A stretch of 64,000 nt of DNA. Origin: Balanoglossus misakiensis. Taxonomy: Eukaryota; Hemichordata. How positions within the stretch are numbered: position 1 is the first letter of the stretch; each line of letters opens with the position of its first letter. Below, in pieces: positions 9,336 to 20,808 of this stretch. A program made the position numbers and the translations under genes. Under the pieces are notes generated by a model. That model was not told the origin of the DNA. It saw only the letters and a program-made list of their open reading frames with translations, and did not search any database. The DNA is taken from positions 4,588,001 to 4,652,000 of the forward strand of contig CM082577.2 of the NCBI GenBank assembly GCA_040954595.2. Reading direction: 5' to 3'.

Positions 9336-12300
9336 CTATTTTTTCATCAAGCTACAACTCAGTGTTGCACGCACGCCAAGGTTTCTCTTGCCCGTCGGCA
9401 TGACAACACCTTTTGGTGTATTAGCCCGCGATGCAGTGAATGGTAAAACGGGTGTACTGGCAGCCGGACCAGGGTTGTTCTTGAGCGTTGGCGACGCACG
9501 ACTGACGCTTCGAGTGGAGCTGCAGGGCACTTCCCACTTGAAGAAGCCACACCCGTTTCTGTTGTTGCCGCAACCTCTTGATGCCGGGCACGAGAAGAAT
9601 CCCCGCCCTTGATTCGGACCGGGGTTCATCACCGTTCTCCTCTTGGATCTGCGTCCACACGGACACAGGGGCGGGGTTATTTTCCCCGAAAGGGGCGTCT
9701 TCCTGGTAGGCATTGTCGGAGTCTGGAACATTTTCATCGGATGTGGTGTCTTACTGTCACTGGCACGGTCTATTGGTGTCTTAAACATTTGGAAAGGTTG
9801 TAAATGATTACCAGCTGCACCAGACCTAACCGGAGTCTTGTATTCAGCACTCGGCGTCTTACAGGCCGTGGCAGTTTTTAGCATTTTTGCACTTGTTTTG
9901 CTGTGAATCTTGTTTGTTATATTCGACAGTTGTCGTGTTCTGTGCGTGACTGGTACACAGGGCGTTTTGAATCCTGAGCTCTCAGTGGTTGTTGTTGGAG
10001 GACTGGGTTTATTGCGATCACTCACTGGAGTGACTGTGGCGGTTAAAACTTGATTGTTTTGCGTCTCGTCCGGCTTTGTTTCAACTTTCTTTTTGTGTGA
10101 ACTGACTTCTGTGACATTTTCTGTCAAGGCTGATCTGCACTGACTTGTGAGAGCACTGGATATCACGTTTGGAGTTCTGAGGCTTCCTACTGTTGCAGGG
10201 CTAAGTGCGGACAAGCCCGGCTTCTTGACTGCGGTGAAGTTGTCCCCGCAGAGACTACCACTACCACTTAGAGTTGTTGTCAGTGACACAATCGATCTGA
10301 CAGCGCCACCGTCAGTCCGCACTTGCCGTTGTGGGACACCTGTCGCTGGTTCAACAACCGTGGGGTCGCAACTGCCTCCAACGCGACCATCGCAGACAAC
10401 GCTGCCACTGTCCACATAGGAACTAGAGATTTCATCTCCGTCGACCGACTCTCTCTGTTCAGTCTGGGAAACAACGACAGCGACAACAGCAGACCCGACG
10501 GCGACACTGTCTTTCCCGCGGGCTACATCTGGCACCGTGGTGGTATTTTTTCCTGCGTTGTTTCCCGGCGTCTGATTGGTTACTGCCACCTGTCCATATC
10601 TGGTGATTGCTTTCTTGATGCTGAATGCAAACTGTGCAGTTGATCGACGAGACTGACCTCCAGAGGGCGCCTGTCCACTACGTTCAGCTCCTGGAGTCTG
10701 GAAGTCATGAAAATAGAGATATATATAGTTTTAAATATTTTATGTATCATTATACATTCTGTAATCAGTTTCCATACATGTTAAATAGTAAAATGAGAAA
10801 GTGTTGATGATACAATCATCGTTTTTTTCTTTAAAAAGTATTTTATTTCACACAGAATCAATTTCAAATACAAATCAAACTGTTCAAAGACATATCATCA
10901 CTCTCCCAAAGAAATATTGTGCAAAATATTGACTGCCTGCAGTCTCATCAATACCTTTGTCATAATATTGTTATAGGTTTACCATAATTTACTATAAATA
11001 AAAATCTCCAATAACTTAATGTAAGAGCTTTCCCCTTAGAATGATCACACCTAACTACGCTAGCTCCTACAACTACCCTACTTGTTGCTACCTACTACTG
11101 ACCGAGTTCATCGTCTTGGTGATCTTCATCACACAACCATCACAGATCATTCTCCACGCTAACTTGGCAGTGTTGCGGGCATCATCCAAACCTGAAGGAC
11201 ACAAAACAAGCACGCAGCATTAGGTGTACTGTATCTCGTTTTCAAAACATCTATAATGGGTACTTTATCCCACATCCTGTAAAAATAAGACTACGGCAAT
11301 AATTTAATTCGATATTGGGGGAAAGCTTCGAAACGCTGATGATAATTATCCGAAGGAAAATCACATCACCTGAATGTTCTCTGCCAGTAAATTTTATTCC
11401 TAAATCTTGCAGTGCACCGTTCAAGCCATTCGGTCTTCTCTCGTAAAAATTCTGAAGGAGCAAAAAAAAAATTGCGAATTATCTAACAAAGAAAAGTGAA
11501 TACTATTCAAATTTACGTAAAGTGAGTGAAAACAGTACTGTTTCGCTTCACTAGTTCTCTAATAAATTGTCTCTACCACAGTATCGGAATCCTCGAGGTG
11601 AGGTCAAAGTTGACACACCGACGTCCTTACCCTGTAGGTCAACCTGAGGTCAATCCAGCTGTTCAGCTCCGATGGTTTGCGAATCTGCTTCCTCCTCACT
11701 TCATAGTGTAGGCACACCCCCAGATCCCAATCTGTGGAGAAACAAAAAATTAGCTTTTTAACAACACTCATAAGAACGCAAAGACAAACACAGACAGACA
11801 GACACACAGAACACCACACCAAACCACACCACACAACACTCACCTGACCATGTTACAAAAGTACAAAGCTTCCGGTCATCCCCCAAGTGGAAAGTGAAAT
11901 TTTTCTCGTGAGACAGTTTTCTAAGCCATCGCGAAAACTGGCTGAGACAGACATGAACAGGCATTCCACTATCCACTTGTTCCTGGTGACAAAAAAATGA
12001 AAATATAAATTAACAAAATAAAAAAACAAAATCTGTGAAAGTACAGCTTCTTTCCTGGTTGTCTCGTACCTGTGATATTCCAGTCAGCTCTTTACAGAAG
12101 TCACTCAGTTTGGGATTTTCCCAGGGTTGAACAAATGTATGGAACTCGGATTCTATTTCGCCAGTGGCAGTGTTCAGAAGAACCGCCGGAAATTCAACTG
12201 GAATAAAACGGAAAAGTAAAAAAAAAAATCAATAACAAGGATTTTGGCCCCTCAACAGTCAGACATTGGAATGTTAGACAAATGAAGGAAATTCCAAAAG

Positions 12301-13050
12301 CGTGTCACTGTGAGAAAACCTGTTTTGTAGGATGTCGTGAATGTGAAACTTACTTATTTCTTGCATTGTTGATTTCTTGTCTTTCCAACACGTTGATTCA
12401 AAATCAATCACAATCAAATAGGAAAACATCTGATCTGCAATGAAAACAAAACCATATTATCATAAGCATATAGCATGCATCTAACGTTGCTTTTTACAAT
12501 AAAATTCATTTGTATTTTTCGAAGCCCAGCATTAAACAGTTACATGTAGGGTGAGCATTGTGAAAAAAAATGCCTGAACTTACTTGATTTTTTAGCTTTT
12601 TTGATGGCTATATCTTGTTCGCTCTTTTGCACCGATCTCTTTCGCAATATACCAAGTCGCCTGTAATCAATCAATCAATCAATCAATTATTATTTGTATT
12701 CAAGAACATACTACACAAACTGAAAGATTCAGTTGAGTGCGGGCGTAGGCAGTGCGCCCGCACACGACCGAATCTTTCAGTCTATTTTTTGTCTATTTTC
12801 AACACTGCTGACTTCGAGATTCAGAATACTTCATAAACTTTGATATACAGTCAGACAAACCGGTACAACTCACAATTTCAACTAGAGATTATCTGCAAAT
12901 TCTGTATCCGATCCGGTGCAGGATCCGGTGCGGTCAGTGACGATGACGCGCTCGACAACGGCGTCCTGCCCGTTCGTCGATCGCGACCGCGGCGCAGGTT
13001 TACTTTCGCGATCGCCCTTACCTTGCTAGTTCTTTTGTTGACTTCACCAT
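9336..13050 (-). CDS. ERI2: ERI2, ERI1-family 3'-5' exoribonuclease with GRF zinc finger
   Basis: A DEDDh 3'-5' exonuclease. Exons in order are 13050-13022, 12660-12584, 12434-12354, 12197-12070, 11982-11844, 11731-11631, 11451-11370, 11191-11103 and 10697-9336; they total 2088 nt, giving 695 residues, close to human ERI2. Catalytic residues are visible: VIDFEST (D46, E48), the TWSDWDLGVC block (about 149-158), and REHSGLDDARN (H211, D216). The terminal exon codes for a 450-residue low-complexity region with repeated K-T-P motifs, then a GRF zinc finger at about 587-632 (CPCG...GRGFFSC...GCGFFKWE), a nucleic-acid-binding module also found in TOP3A, NEIL3 and APEX2. The start ATG is chosen because MVKSTKELARRLGILRKRS resembles the human N-terminus. 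It is head to head with REXO5. A hairpin lies in intron 1. Confidence 0.93.
12719..12782. repeat. Hairpin in ERI2 intron 1
   Basis: ACTGAAAGATTC at the left pairs with GAATCTTTCAGT at the right. An inner GTGCGGGCG / CGCCCGCAC stem follows, with small mismatches between the two and a short loop. A (CAAT)n tract lies just to the left (12667-12687). Confidence 0.7.
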
Positions 13051-13251
13051 TTTAACTGCAGGCGTGTAGTTGTTACATATGTTCAGATAATCAGCAACAA
13101 CCATGCAATAATTGCAATGCAAGAGTAGTACAGGCCCAGGGCCGCAAGAGACGTGACGCAACTACATCGATCACAGGGAACTCAGGCTCATAGTTGTGGT
13201 CAAATGAATAATATTATTATTATGAATAAAAAATGGAAAAAAATATTAAAA

Positions 13252-13330
<79 letters not shown>

Positions 13331-13537
13331 TTGTAGTAGTTCTTGTTATCTATCATGTGTTAAAATCCAACATTCCTATGCATGCTGTCTTCTCCCGGCC
13401 CCTAACATGTACTGTACTGGCCGACCTATATACTCTATATAGGTCGGCCAGTACAGTACATGTTAGGGGCCGGGAGAAGACAGCATGCATAGGAATGTTG
13501 GATTTTAACACATGATAGATAACAAGAACTACTACAA

Positions 13538-13613
<76 letters not shown>

Positions 13614-13813
13614 TTTTAATATTTTTTTCCATTTTTTATTCATAATAATAATATTATTCATTTGACCACAACTATGAGCCTGAGTTCCCTGTGCATCGAT
13701 GTGAAATTTAAATTTCAGCGCTGGCAAAACATCCGGGACATTGTGACCTAGGTGAGAGTGGAAAGGTCAACGGAACATGTGTTAGTGGAGAAACAACGTT
13801 TCACATTATTACC
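13051..13813. promoter_or_regulatory. ERI2-REXO5 divergent promoter region
   Basis: Only 763 bp separate the two start codons, and 539 bp of that is a palindromic insertion. Without the palindrome the spacing would be about 220 bp, typical of a bidirectional promoter. The ERI2 side (12930-13050) is CG-rich. No TATA box is evident. Confidence 0.6.
13164..13702. repeat. Near-perfect 539-bp palindrome with (ATT)n arms
   Basis: Two arms of about 268 bp are inverted copies around a 3-base centre at 13433-13435. The outer ends are ACATCGAT and ATCGATGT. The arms share CACAGGGAACTCAGGC, a TCAAATGAATAATATT block, an (ATT)n tract of about 25 units, and the inner GGGAGAAGACAGCATGC segment. The two ATT tracts differ in length and one has an AAA interruption, so the arms have diverged slightly. 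No clear target-site duplication is seen. Confidence 0.92.
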
Positions 13814-16800
13814 ATGGGCAAGAAAAAAGATCGCCATCAAAACAAAGTTGACGACCAGCCTCTTCCAAAGGAGGAGACGGGTGATACTTCTGAACATACA
13901 GTTGAAGAAGGGGAAATCGTTGACGAGGTAAAAACTGTGGTGATCTATCTCCTAGCTCGAATTCAGCAACTCGAGGTTTTGCCTGTTAGGTTTGTCTTGG
14001 TTTGCGTGTAATAGACATCTGTACGTACGAACTTCGGATCTGGTTCTCTTAGTGGACACGACTATACCCCATGGGCGATACCCTGCTTTTTAGGGTTAGG
14101 GTTAGGAGGGTTAGGGTATGGGTTAAACTCACCGTCACATTGCCACCCCTAACCCTCCTAACCCTGACCCTAACTCACCCTCATTGCCATGGTATCGTTG
14201 CCATGGGGTATAGTCGTGTCCACTAAGAGAACCAGATCCCGAACTTCTACCTCCTCAAGTTTACAAGCACCGTGTTTGATCTCGAACATCACAATTGGAG
14301 GGGAGGGGTAGGTTGGGATCCACGTTACACTGGTTCACAAGGAAATAGCGAGGTGTTACAGTTATATACAACTCACACTGCAGTCTGTTGAATCGTTACA
14401 ACAACATTTCCCTACAGGATGACGCGTCACCAAGCAACACGGAGCAACCGGAAGTTCAAGATGACCCGGACAGAATCAGAGAAGAAAGAATGTTGAGAAG
14501 AAAAATGAAGAAGGAAAGAAAGGTGTCGTTGAAGTTTTTGTTCCAACTGCTTGTTTTTGATAACTTGTAAACCTTGGATATCTTCAGTGAGACTCCCCTA
14601 CAGGTTGTCATCAGGACTGATGGGACTCTCTCATAGCCCCTCTCACTACGCTGCCTACATAGACTTATGGTCTGATTGAATAACTGCACCCTCATTGAAC
14701 TGATGTGATTTTAAATTTCTTGACAGAAAGCAGAAAGGAAAGCTGCTGCTGAAGCCTCTAAAGACCATTCAAAGAAACGGAAGAAAAGGAAGCATGAAGT
14801 GAGTGACATTTTGACAAACCCTTCATCACCATGACTGGGGATGGTTTGGCCCGAACGCTCCATTGTATTCTATGGCAAAGTTGGACCTCTGTACAGGGAA
14901 ATGGGGGTCAAAGGGTTATTAGGGACAGTAGCTGTATCTTTTGATAATGTATATTCACTCAGGATTTCCATTATGTGTATGTGCACTGTAATTTCTTGTT
15001 CTACTTCTTACAACTTGTATGGCTTCTAATGCAAAATGTGTATGTGATTTGATATCAACCATTTTGTTGCGCCCGCACAGAAAGACCACTGTGACGGTGA
15101 TCCAGAATCTCAACCAGAGAAGAAATCGAAACATGAAAGTTGTGACGCCGTCCAAGAAAGCTGTGAAGAAAAACCTAGCCGGGGAAAAAGTTATGATTCC
15201 GCAACAAAGGAAGAGATTCAGCGATGGAAAGCTGAGAAAAAGCTGAAAGTTGCTAAAATAATGGTAAGACCAAAACTAGAGATCGCTTTAACGATAACAT
15301 GCATGTTAACTTTTTAAAAAATTATGTCTACAGATTATGTGTTTAGTTAAGCCAGACAGGAAAAAATAAAACGATGTGTCCCAGATTTGTTGGCGAAGCG
15401 GTGGTGATGAGTTAAGTTAAATTCTACAAGAGGAATGATGACTGACCACGGTCAATCCAATACAAAAATGTCGCTATAAAATGGTTTATTTATGTCTCCA
15501 TAGCAACTACCCAAACTTTTCTTGACGCTGAGAGAAGTGTTTGGACGAAGAGTGGAAAAGGAAGGAGCAACTATCCCTCCCATTCACGTCAGCAATATAC
15601 AACAGTTGGTGTTGTATGCCATGATGGGAATGAAAGCCAGCGTTCTTCCCAAGTAAGGCTGATTTGCATTGATCTTAAAGGGGCAAGATCTCACCAATTT
15701 TCTTGGGGTTATTTGTTGTGCTGAGAAAATAGCCCGAAGTTGAAGTTACTGGGGCTTTAATTTGGTCAGTGTCATCTGTTAAACAGGGATTGTAATTTCC
15801 AATGCATCCGTCCTGTAGGTGGTGCCAACTTCTTCGTTGGACAAAAGTCTCATCGGTGACTGTTGTTGTTTTGAGCCGTGTGATGCAGCAACATATTGAC
15901 GAGTACTCCTCGTGTTTTAGTAATATCCAGAAACTGTTTCGAATGGTAAGTTGTTGATTTCTTTGTTACAGCAGGCTTTCAAGTTTATTTCTTTGGTGTG
16001 GCAGATCACTTCTGTACAAATGATACTGAGAAGTTTGCTTCTTAAAATTCCATCTTTGCTTTCGGTAGCAGAAGATTTCGGCTAAGCCAGCTTGCCTGTT
16101 TTGTTTTCTCTTACACACGTTCTAGTCTGTGCCAATCCAGCAAACGCAGTCTATAGAAGAGGAGTTTTTGTACCTGTCTCTGACCAAGTCAAAAGTGAAG
16201 AAATTGCTCGAACTTAAAGGTGCTAAACGAGGTACAGTAAGCTGTCAGTTTTTTTCTGCCTTTCCTCTTCATGGCTTCAGAGTGGAGTATATGAAACATG
16301 TGATCAAAGGCCAGGTGCAGTTGACCCATCTAATTCTGATGAAGTACATTAAATGACCAAATAACTGATAGATCATCAACCGATGATAGAGGTCACGACT
16401 TTGTTGATGGTGTGTGACATTGTGTTTTATTTTGTTTTACAGATGAAATGATGCAGTTTGTGAAAAGAGTAGATGAAGATATCTCAGATCGAACGGAAAA
16501 CAGTCACAAAGGTAAGTGATTAATAAGTGTTTTCCCGCAAACGATTCAAGAAGCATACATTTTTTTTTGAGGGGGCATAAAATGACATCTTCTGACTTGC
16601 AAACTCAAAGCCAGACAGGAATGATACAGTAATTACCAGTGACAGAACAATGTCAGTATCTCCTCAAGGAAAGATTGCCACTGTGCCCAGTATATTTCCA
16701 CAGACGTGCATGATCTTGTTTCCAGAGTTACGAGATGATGACGACGATGATGATGACAGTGACAGAGAAAATGGTGACAGCATGGACGTCGACTTCAAAC

Positions 16801-19800
16801 CAGACAGAAGGGCTTACCTTCTGACAGAAGAGCAGATGCAGACCCATGGTTATCCGCTGGCGCTCGACAAAAAGGAGAAGATGATTTCGTTGAACGCCAG
16901 TGAGACCCTGGAAAAACACAGCCCGTTGTTCTCTATCGACTGCGAAATGGTAAGTTTTAGATGTGAAAATATATGTAGGAGTAAAGGTAAATTGCTGAGC
17001 ACAATGAGATTGACTGAATGCAGCCAATAAAATATCAAAAATCAATATAACAAAAAGGCTAGCTTGACACACACACACACAAGCCAAATCTAAGAAAATA
17101 AAGTACAATGTAAGTGGAAATCACCATGTACCGGTACACTATAGTAAGCCAAACATCCAATGTACATGTAGCTGCTCACTGACAAAATTCATGTCAAGGT
17201 CCGTTTACACAGAATGTTTTATATCTCTCGACAGTGTTTGACAAAACAAGGTCACGAGCTGACAAGGGTCTCCATAGTGAATGAGAAGCATGAAGTCTTG
17301 TACGACACGTTCGTCAAACCCCACAATCCTATCATCAATTATTTGACAGAGTAAGTCTCGTACTGGTTCAATTTAATGTACACCCTCACTCAGAGCAACT
17401 TCAGTGCAGTTTTGTTTTGTAAGGACTTCAAGCTGGACCAGATCCTCAGTAAAATCAGAATGTAAAGTGAATGCCATATCTTTTGTCTGGGCGTGACGCT
17501 GACTGCTTGTGTGTCCTCCACTCATTCAAACAGATACAGCGGCGTGACAAAGGAAAAGCTGGACCCGGTCAAGACAAGGCTGACCCACGTGCAGAAGAAA
17601 CTTCTCAGTCTGTTACCACCTGATGCTATACTCGTCGGCCAGTCGTTGGAAAACGACCTGAAATCACTGAAGGTAAACTCGGCCATATTGGTTGAGACAC
17701 ACTGAACAGAAAGCTGAATATTCAACATGGTGGGGAATATCGCGAGAGCCAAATAAACGCGATTATAAATAGTCACGAAAGAACAGTGTGTACAATGTAC
17801 AAAGATACAGAGAATGCGAACATTAATTGTCGCGGCATAGTCACCTCTGTTGATATTGAGAAAATTTTCTGTCGGGGGGAAAAAAAGAAACTCTAGTCAT
17901 TCTCAGCCATCTGCATATGAAAACAGCAATTCTGTTTGTTAGATTTTCATGTTATTTCATCGTAATCTAATTCACGATCTATCCCCCTCTAGTTATACCA
18001 CCCACACATCATAGATACCAGTGTGCTTTTCATCGGACGCAACCAGCACAAAATTGGTCTCCGGAATCTCGCGGCGACCTACCTCAAGTAAGTCATCTCC
18101 CTCACACAATTTAAAAGCATATTGTCCCAGGACTGACAGAAAGACAGCAGTATTCACATCCCTTGTACAAGCCCAGTGTTTTGTGTGTTCGGGTGTGAGT
18201 GCTTGCTTCAGTCACAGTTGACAGCATGGACAATTCAAATCCAGCCAATCATAGATTTTCAGTGGGGCGACATTCAAAAAAAAAATGTTCACCACCACAT
18301 GGACATTTGAAGATTTAGACACGCCCTTTTGGTCTTATATAGGCATATGTAAATTAGAGGTGACGAGACTATACCTTTTACTTCTCGCATAAAATATAGA
18401 CAACTAAAATAAGACCATCTTTGTCCGTGTAATTATAGTTTGTTAATATTCTTTCCTCCAGGGAGTCGATTCAGTCTGGCAGTGAGGGTCATGACTCTAT
18501 AGAGGATGCCATCACTGCAATGAAGTTGGTTCAGCTGAAGATCGATCGAGGTCCGTCGTTAAAACCCTACCATAGTTTGGGTCGGAAAAATGTAGAAAGG
18601 TCAGTACATGGGGCTATTAATACATAGTAAATCTTTAACCGTTAAGAAAAAAAATATTAATTTTGAATTTCTTTCATGCAGCTTAACTAATATGCAATCT
18701 GGTGTGTATATTTTCCAGTATATTCAGCACAATCTACAGAGAATCATTGGATGGCAGCATGCTAGACTCGATAAACGTTTTAAAGCAATTCAGCGACGAA
18801 CCTGTCAACAGCATACCGTGTCTCAATGATAAAGAAGTGAGTAAATGTTGCTAAACACTACTACAGTCAAACCTGTGTTAGTGACCACCTCTATATAGTG
18901 ACCACCTCTATATAGTGGCCACTTAGTTACAGTCCCTGTACAATTTACATGTGTATAAATTAACCTGTCTATAAAGACCACCTGTCTATAAAGGCCAGTT
19001 TGGTAAAGTCCCTTGACTGGTCACTATAGACAGGTTTGACTGTATATAAACAAATAATTTCGTGCGTGGTCATCGAGCTGGTTTGATGTATCTCTGACGC
19101 AGTGTGCCATCTGTTCAAGTCTAATCCTCCATGACTGCAATGACATCAAGTTGTCACTACGTGTCTTTTTGTTTTCTGTCGTAGATGATACGCAAGCTGC
19201 CAGGTGCGATACAGTTGGGCAAATTTGTTTGGGCGCAATTTCACTCCATGGATACAATCTCAGAAGGCATTACTCAGGATTCCAGGACAATATCAGTAAG
19301 TACAATGTGCTTGCCTAATTGGCAAGACTTGGTCATTGAGGCTTCTTCCTTTTTGTTGAGTTCTTATCATATCTGCATCAGAAACCTTTGACACTCAAAA
19401 CACTAGATAAAAACTTCAAGGATACGTTGTAGACCCAAGCGAGATTTGTTCAAGTACGCTTTTGATGGTATTTCCATCACTCTTGGTTGAATATTCATCT
19501 CATTCAAAAATGTCTGTCAGAAAAAGACAAAATTCAATCATGTGGCCTGGTAGGACAGTGACGTGTGTTTCATGGCCGAAACCTTCATTTTCAGGATACT
19601 CTGCAGCGATTGGACGAGAGGGTGATGCAGGTGTACGAGTCTCTGCCAATGAAGTCGCTCTATCTGGTGCTGATGACCGGCGAGATTGATTCCAGCAGAG
19701 TCGGGGCGGACGCGGGAACAGCTTCGCAACTGGGACGGTGTTACATGACTCTCAAGCTGCCACCTCTGGACCGGGTGTCCCTGGACAGGGAAGCTTCCGA

Positions 19801-19813
19801 CCCGAGATCGTGA
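13814..19813 (+). CDS. REXO5: REXO5-like DEDDh RNA exonuclease
   Basis: A REXO1/REXO5-type 3'-5' RNA exonuclease. Sixteen exons: 13814-13927, 14418-14522, 14727-14798, 15081-15263, 15504-15652, 15819-15945, 16126-16231, 16443-16511, 16726-16949, 17235-17350, 17534-17672, 17993-18087, 18462-18599, 18719-18836, 19185-19295, 19595-19813. They total 2085 nt, giving 694 residues. The first 180 residues are charged, with KKRKKRKHE-type nuclear signals. A conserved region begins QLPKLFLTLREVFG, and an Asp run (RDDDDDDDD) comes before the exonuclease. The catalytic set is complete: SIDCEM (D380, E382), GQSLENDLKSL (D463), GHDSIEDA (H510, D515). Known REXO5 proteins act on snoRNA and rRNA 3' ends and carry C-terminal RRMs; no clear RRM is seen in the roughly 175 residues after the exonuclease here. 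Head to head with ERI2, as in vertebrates. The acceptor at 16726 is a choice among several. Confidence 0.88.
14036..14239. mobile_element. hAT-like MITE (204 bp) carrying inverted telomere-like repeats, in REXO5 intron 1
   Basis: The terminal inverted repeats run about 45 bp: GGATCTGGTTCTCTTAGTGG at the left, mirrored by CCACTAAGAGAACCAGATCC at the right. Both extend through ACACGACTATACCCCATGG. Flanking 8-bp direct repeats CGAACTTC lie at 14028-14035 and 14240-14247, the length expected for hAT transposition. The inner part has TTAGGGTTAGGGTTAGG on the left and its complement CCCTAACCCT on the right, so the interior also folds back. There is no coding capacity. Confidence 0.88.
14838..14945. 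repeat. Dispersed repeat copy in REXO5 intron 3
   Basis: On the minus strand this matches the copies at 290-365 and 45805-45872 through a shared core (AGAGGTCCA...CCATAGAA.ACAATGG...GGCCAAACCAT). It is followed by CAGTAGCTGTA, which also occurs at 4529-4541 in PIGX. Confidence 0.6.
18864..19042. mobile_element. Tc1/mariner-like MITE with TA target duplication, in REXO5 intron 14
   Basis: The terminal inverted repeats are CAGTCAAACCTGT...and ...ACAGGTTTGACTG, flanked on both sides by TA (18862-18863 and 19043-19044). The interior has repeated TAGTGACCACCTCTATA units. It is non-coding and about 179 bp long. Confidence 0.85.
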
Positions 19814-20808
19814 TTCCTGCCTTCCCTTGTGATTCCACGCTCTTCTTTTCGGACTGCAAATTACCGTTCACCCTTGCGTCTTTCTACCTGAACAGAAATG
19901 TGGGCGTGTACAGCAGCTGTGGCCTTCTGTTGAATGGCTATTTGAGAAGGAACTTGTACCTTACTGGGTTTGGACTTGGAACCTCTTCCACTGATTCACG
20001 TAGCAAGGAAGGATTTCGGCGCACATTAACCCACTCAACCAAATCCCTGCCTCTTAAAAAAACGAACACACACCAAAAATGTTCAAAGAAATGTTTCCAT
20101 TGCAAAAGACACATACACGAGTGTAAGAGAAAGCAGCTTATTTTTAAAAATTACAGTGCATTCTTAAATTTTATTTTGACTGATGTTGTGTAATGTGCAC
20201 ATGTTTGCATATACCATATGTGGGTTTCTGTGTTACATGTACATACAATATAGAAATTATGTGATCATGCAGTCTCTCGGTCCACGGTGCCATGGCACTT
20301 TTTGTTTTGGCAAACAAATAGTGGCCCCGTATTTCCCTGTATTATACAATTACTGACCCAACATATGGTGATGTGTTGTATTAGATGTAACAATCTTTAA
20401 TGGTTCCAATAAAGCTGACGTGTACGCACATTCAGGTGTGTGTATGCTCCAATGTTCTGGATGGCTGAAGTGTTCTATCATTTCATAATTTTGTAACACT
20501 TTTATTGTGGTCTCGTCTGCTTTACGGCTGAGTGTTCCTTTGCTCGCAAATTGTACAATAAAATTGCATTATTTGGACATGACGAAAGTTAGACAATCAG
20601 TCTCCATGCACAAGGAATGTGATTCACATACAATAAATCACCTTGCACATAGCCCTTATCAATACATTTAGCCAATCACAGATTTGAACCTGCACTACCA
20701 CACGCACGGTCATTACATAGCCATTCCCTTTTAACCATATTTGGGCATATGTAACTTAGAGGTGATGAATGGGAGAGGAAGGGGTGTGACAACCACGTAA
20801 AATATGTT
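19814..20808. other. Convergent 3' region between REXO5 (+) and sulfotransferase 1 (-)
   Basis: REXO5 3' UTR signals AATAAA lie at 20408-20413 and 20567-20572 on the plus strand. TTTATT at 20501-20506 is AATAAA on the minus strand for the sulfotransferase. The two mature 3' ends could therefore overlap. No separate gene is supported; the ORF at 19738-20193 is in another frame over the REXO5 terminus. Confidence 0.6.

Noticed and set aside
13153-13727. Poly-Ile and poly-Tyr ORFs on both strands
   Set aside because: They are translations of the (ATT)n arms of the palindrome.
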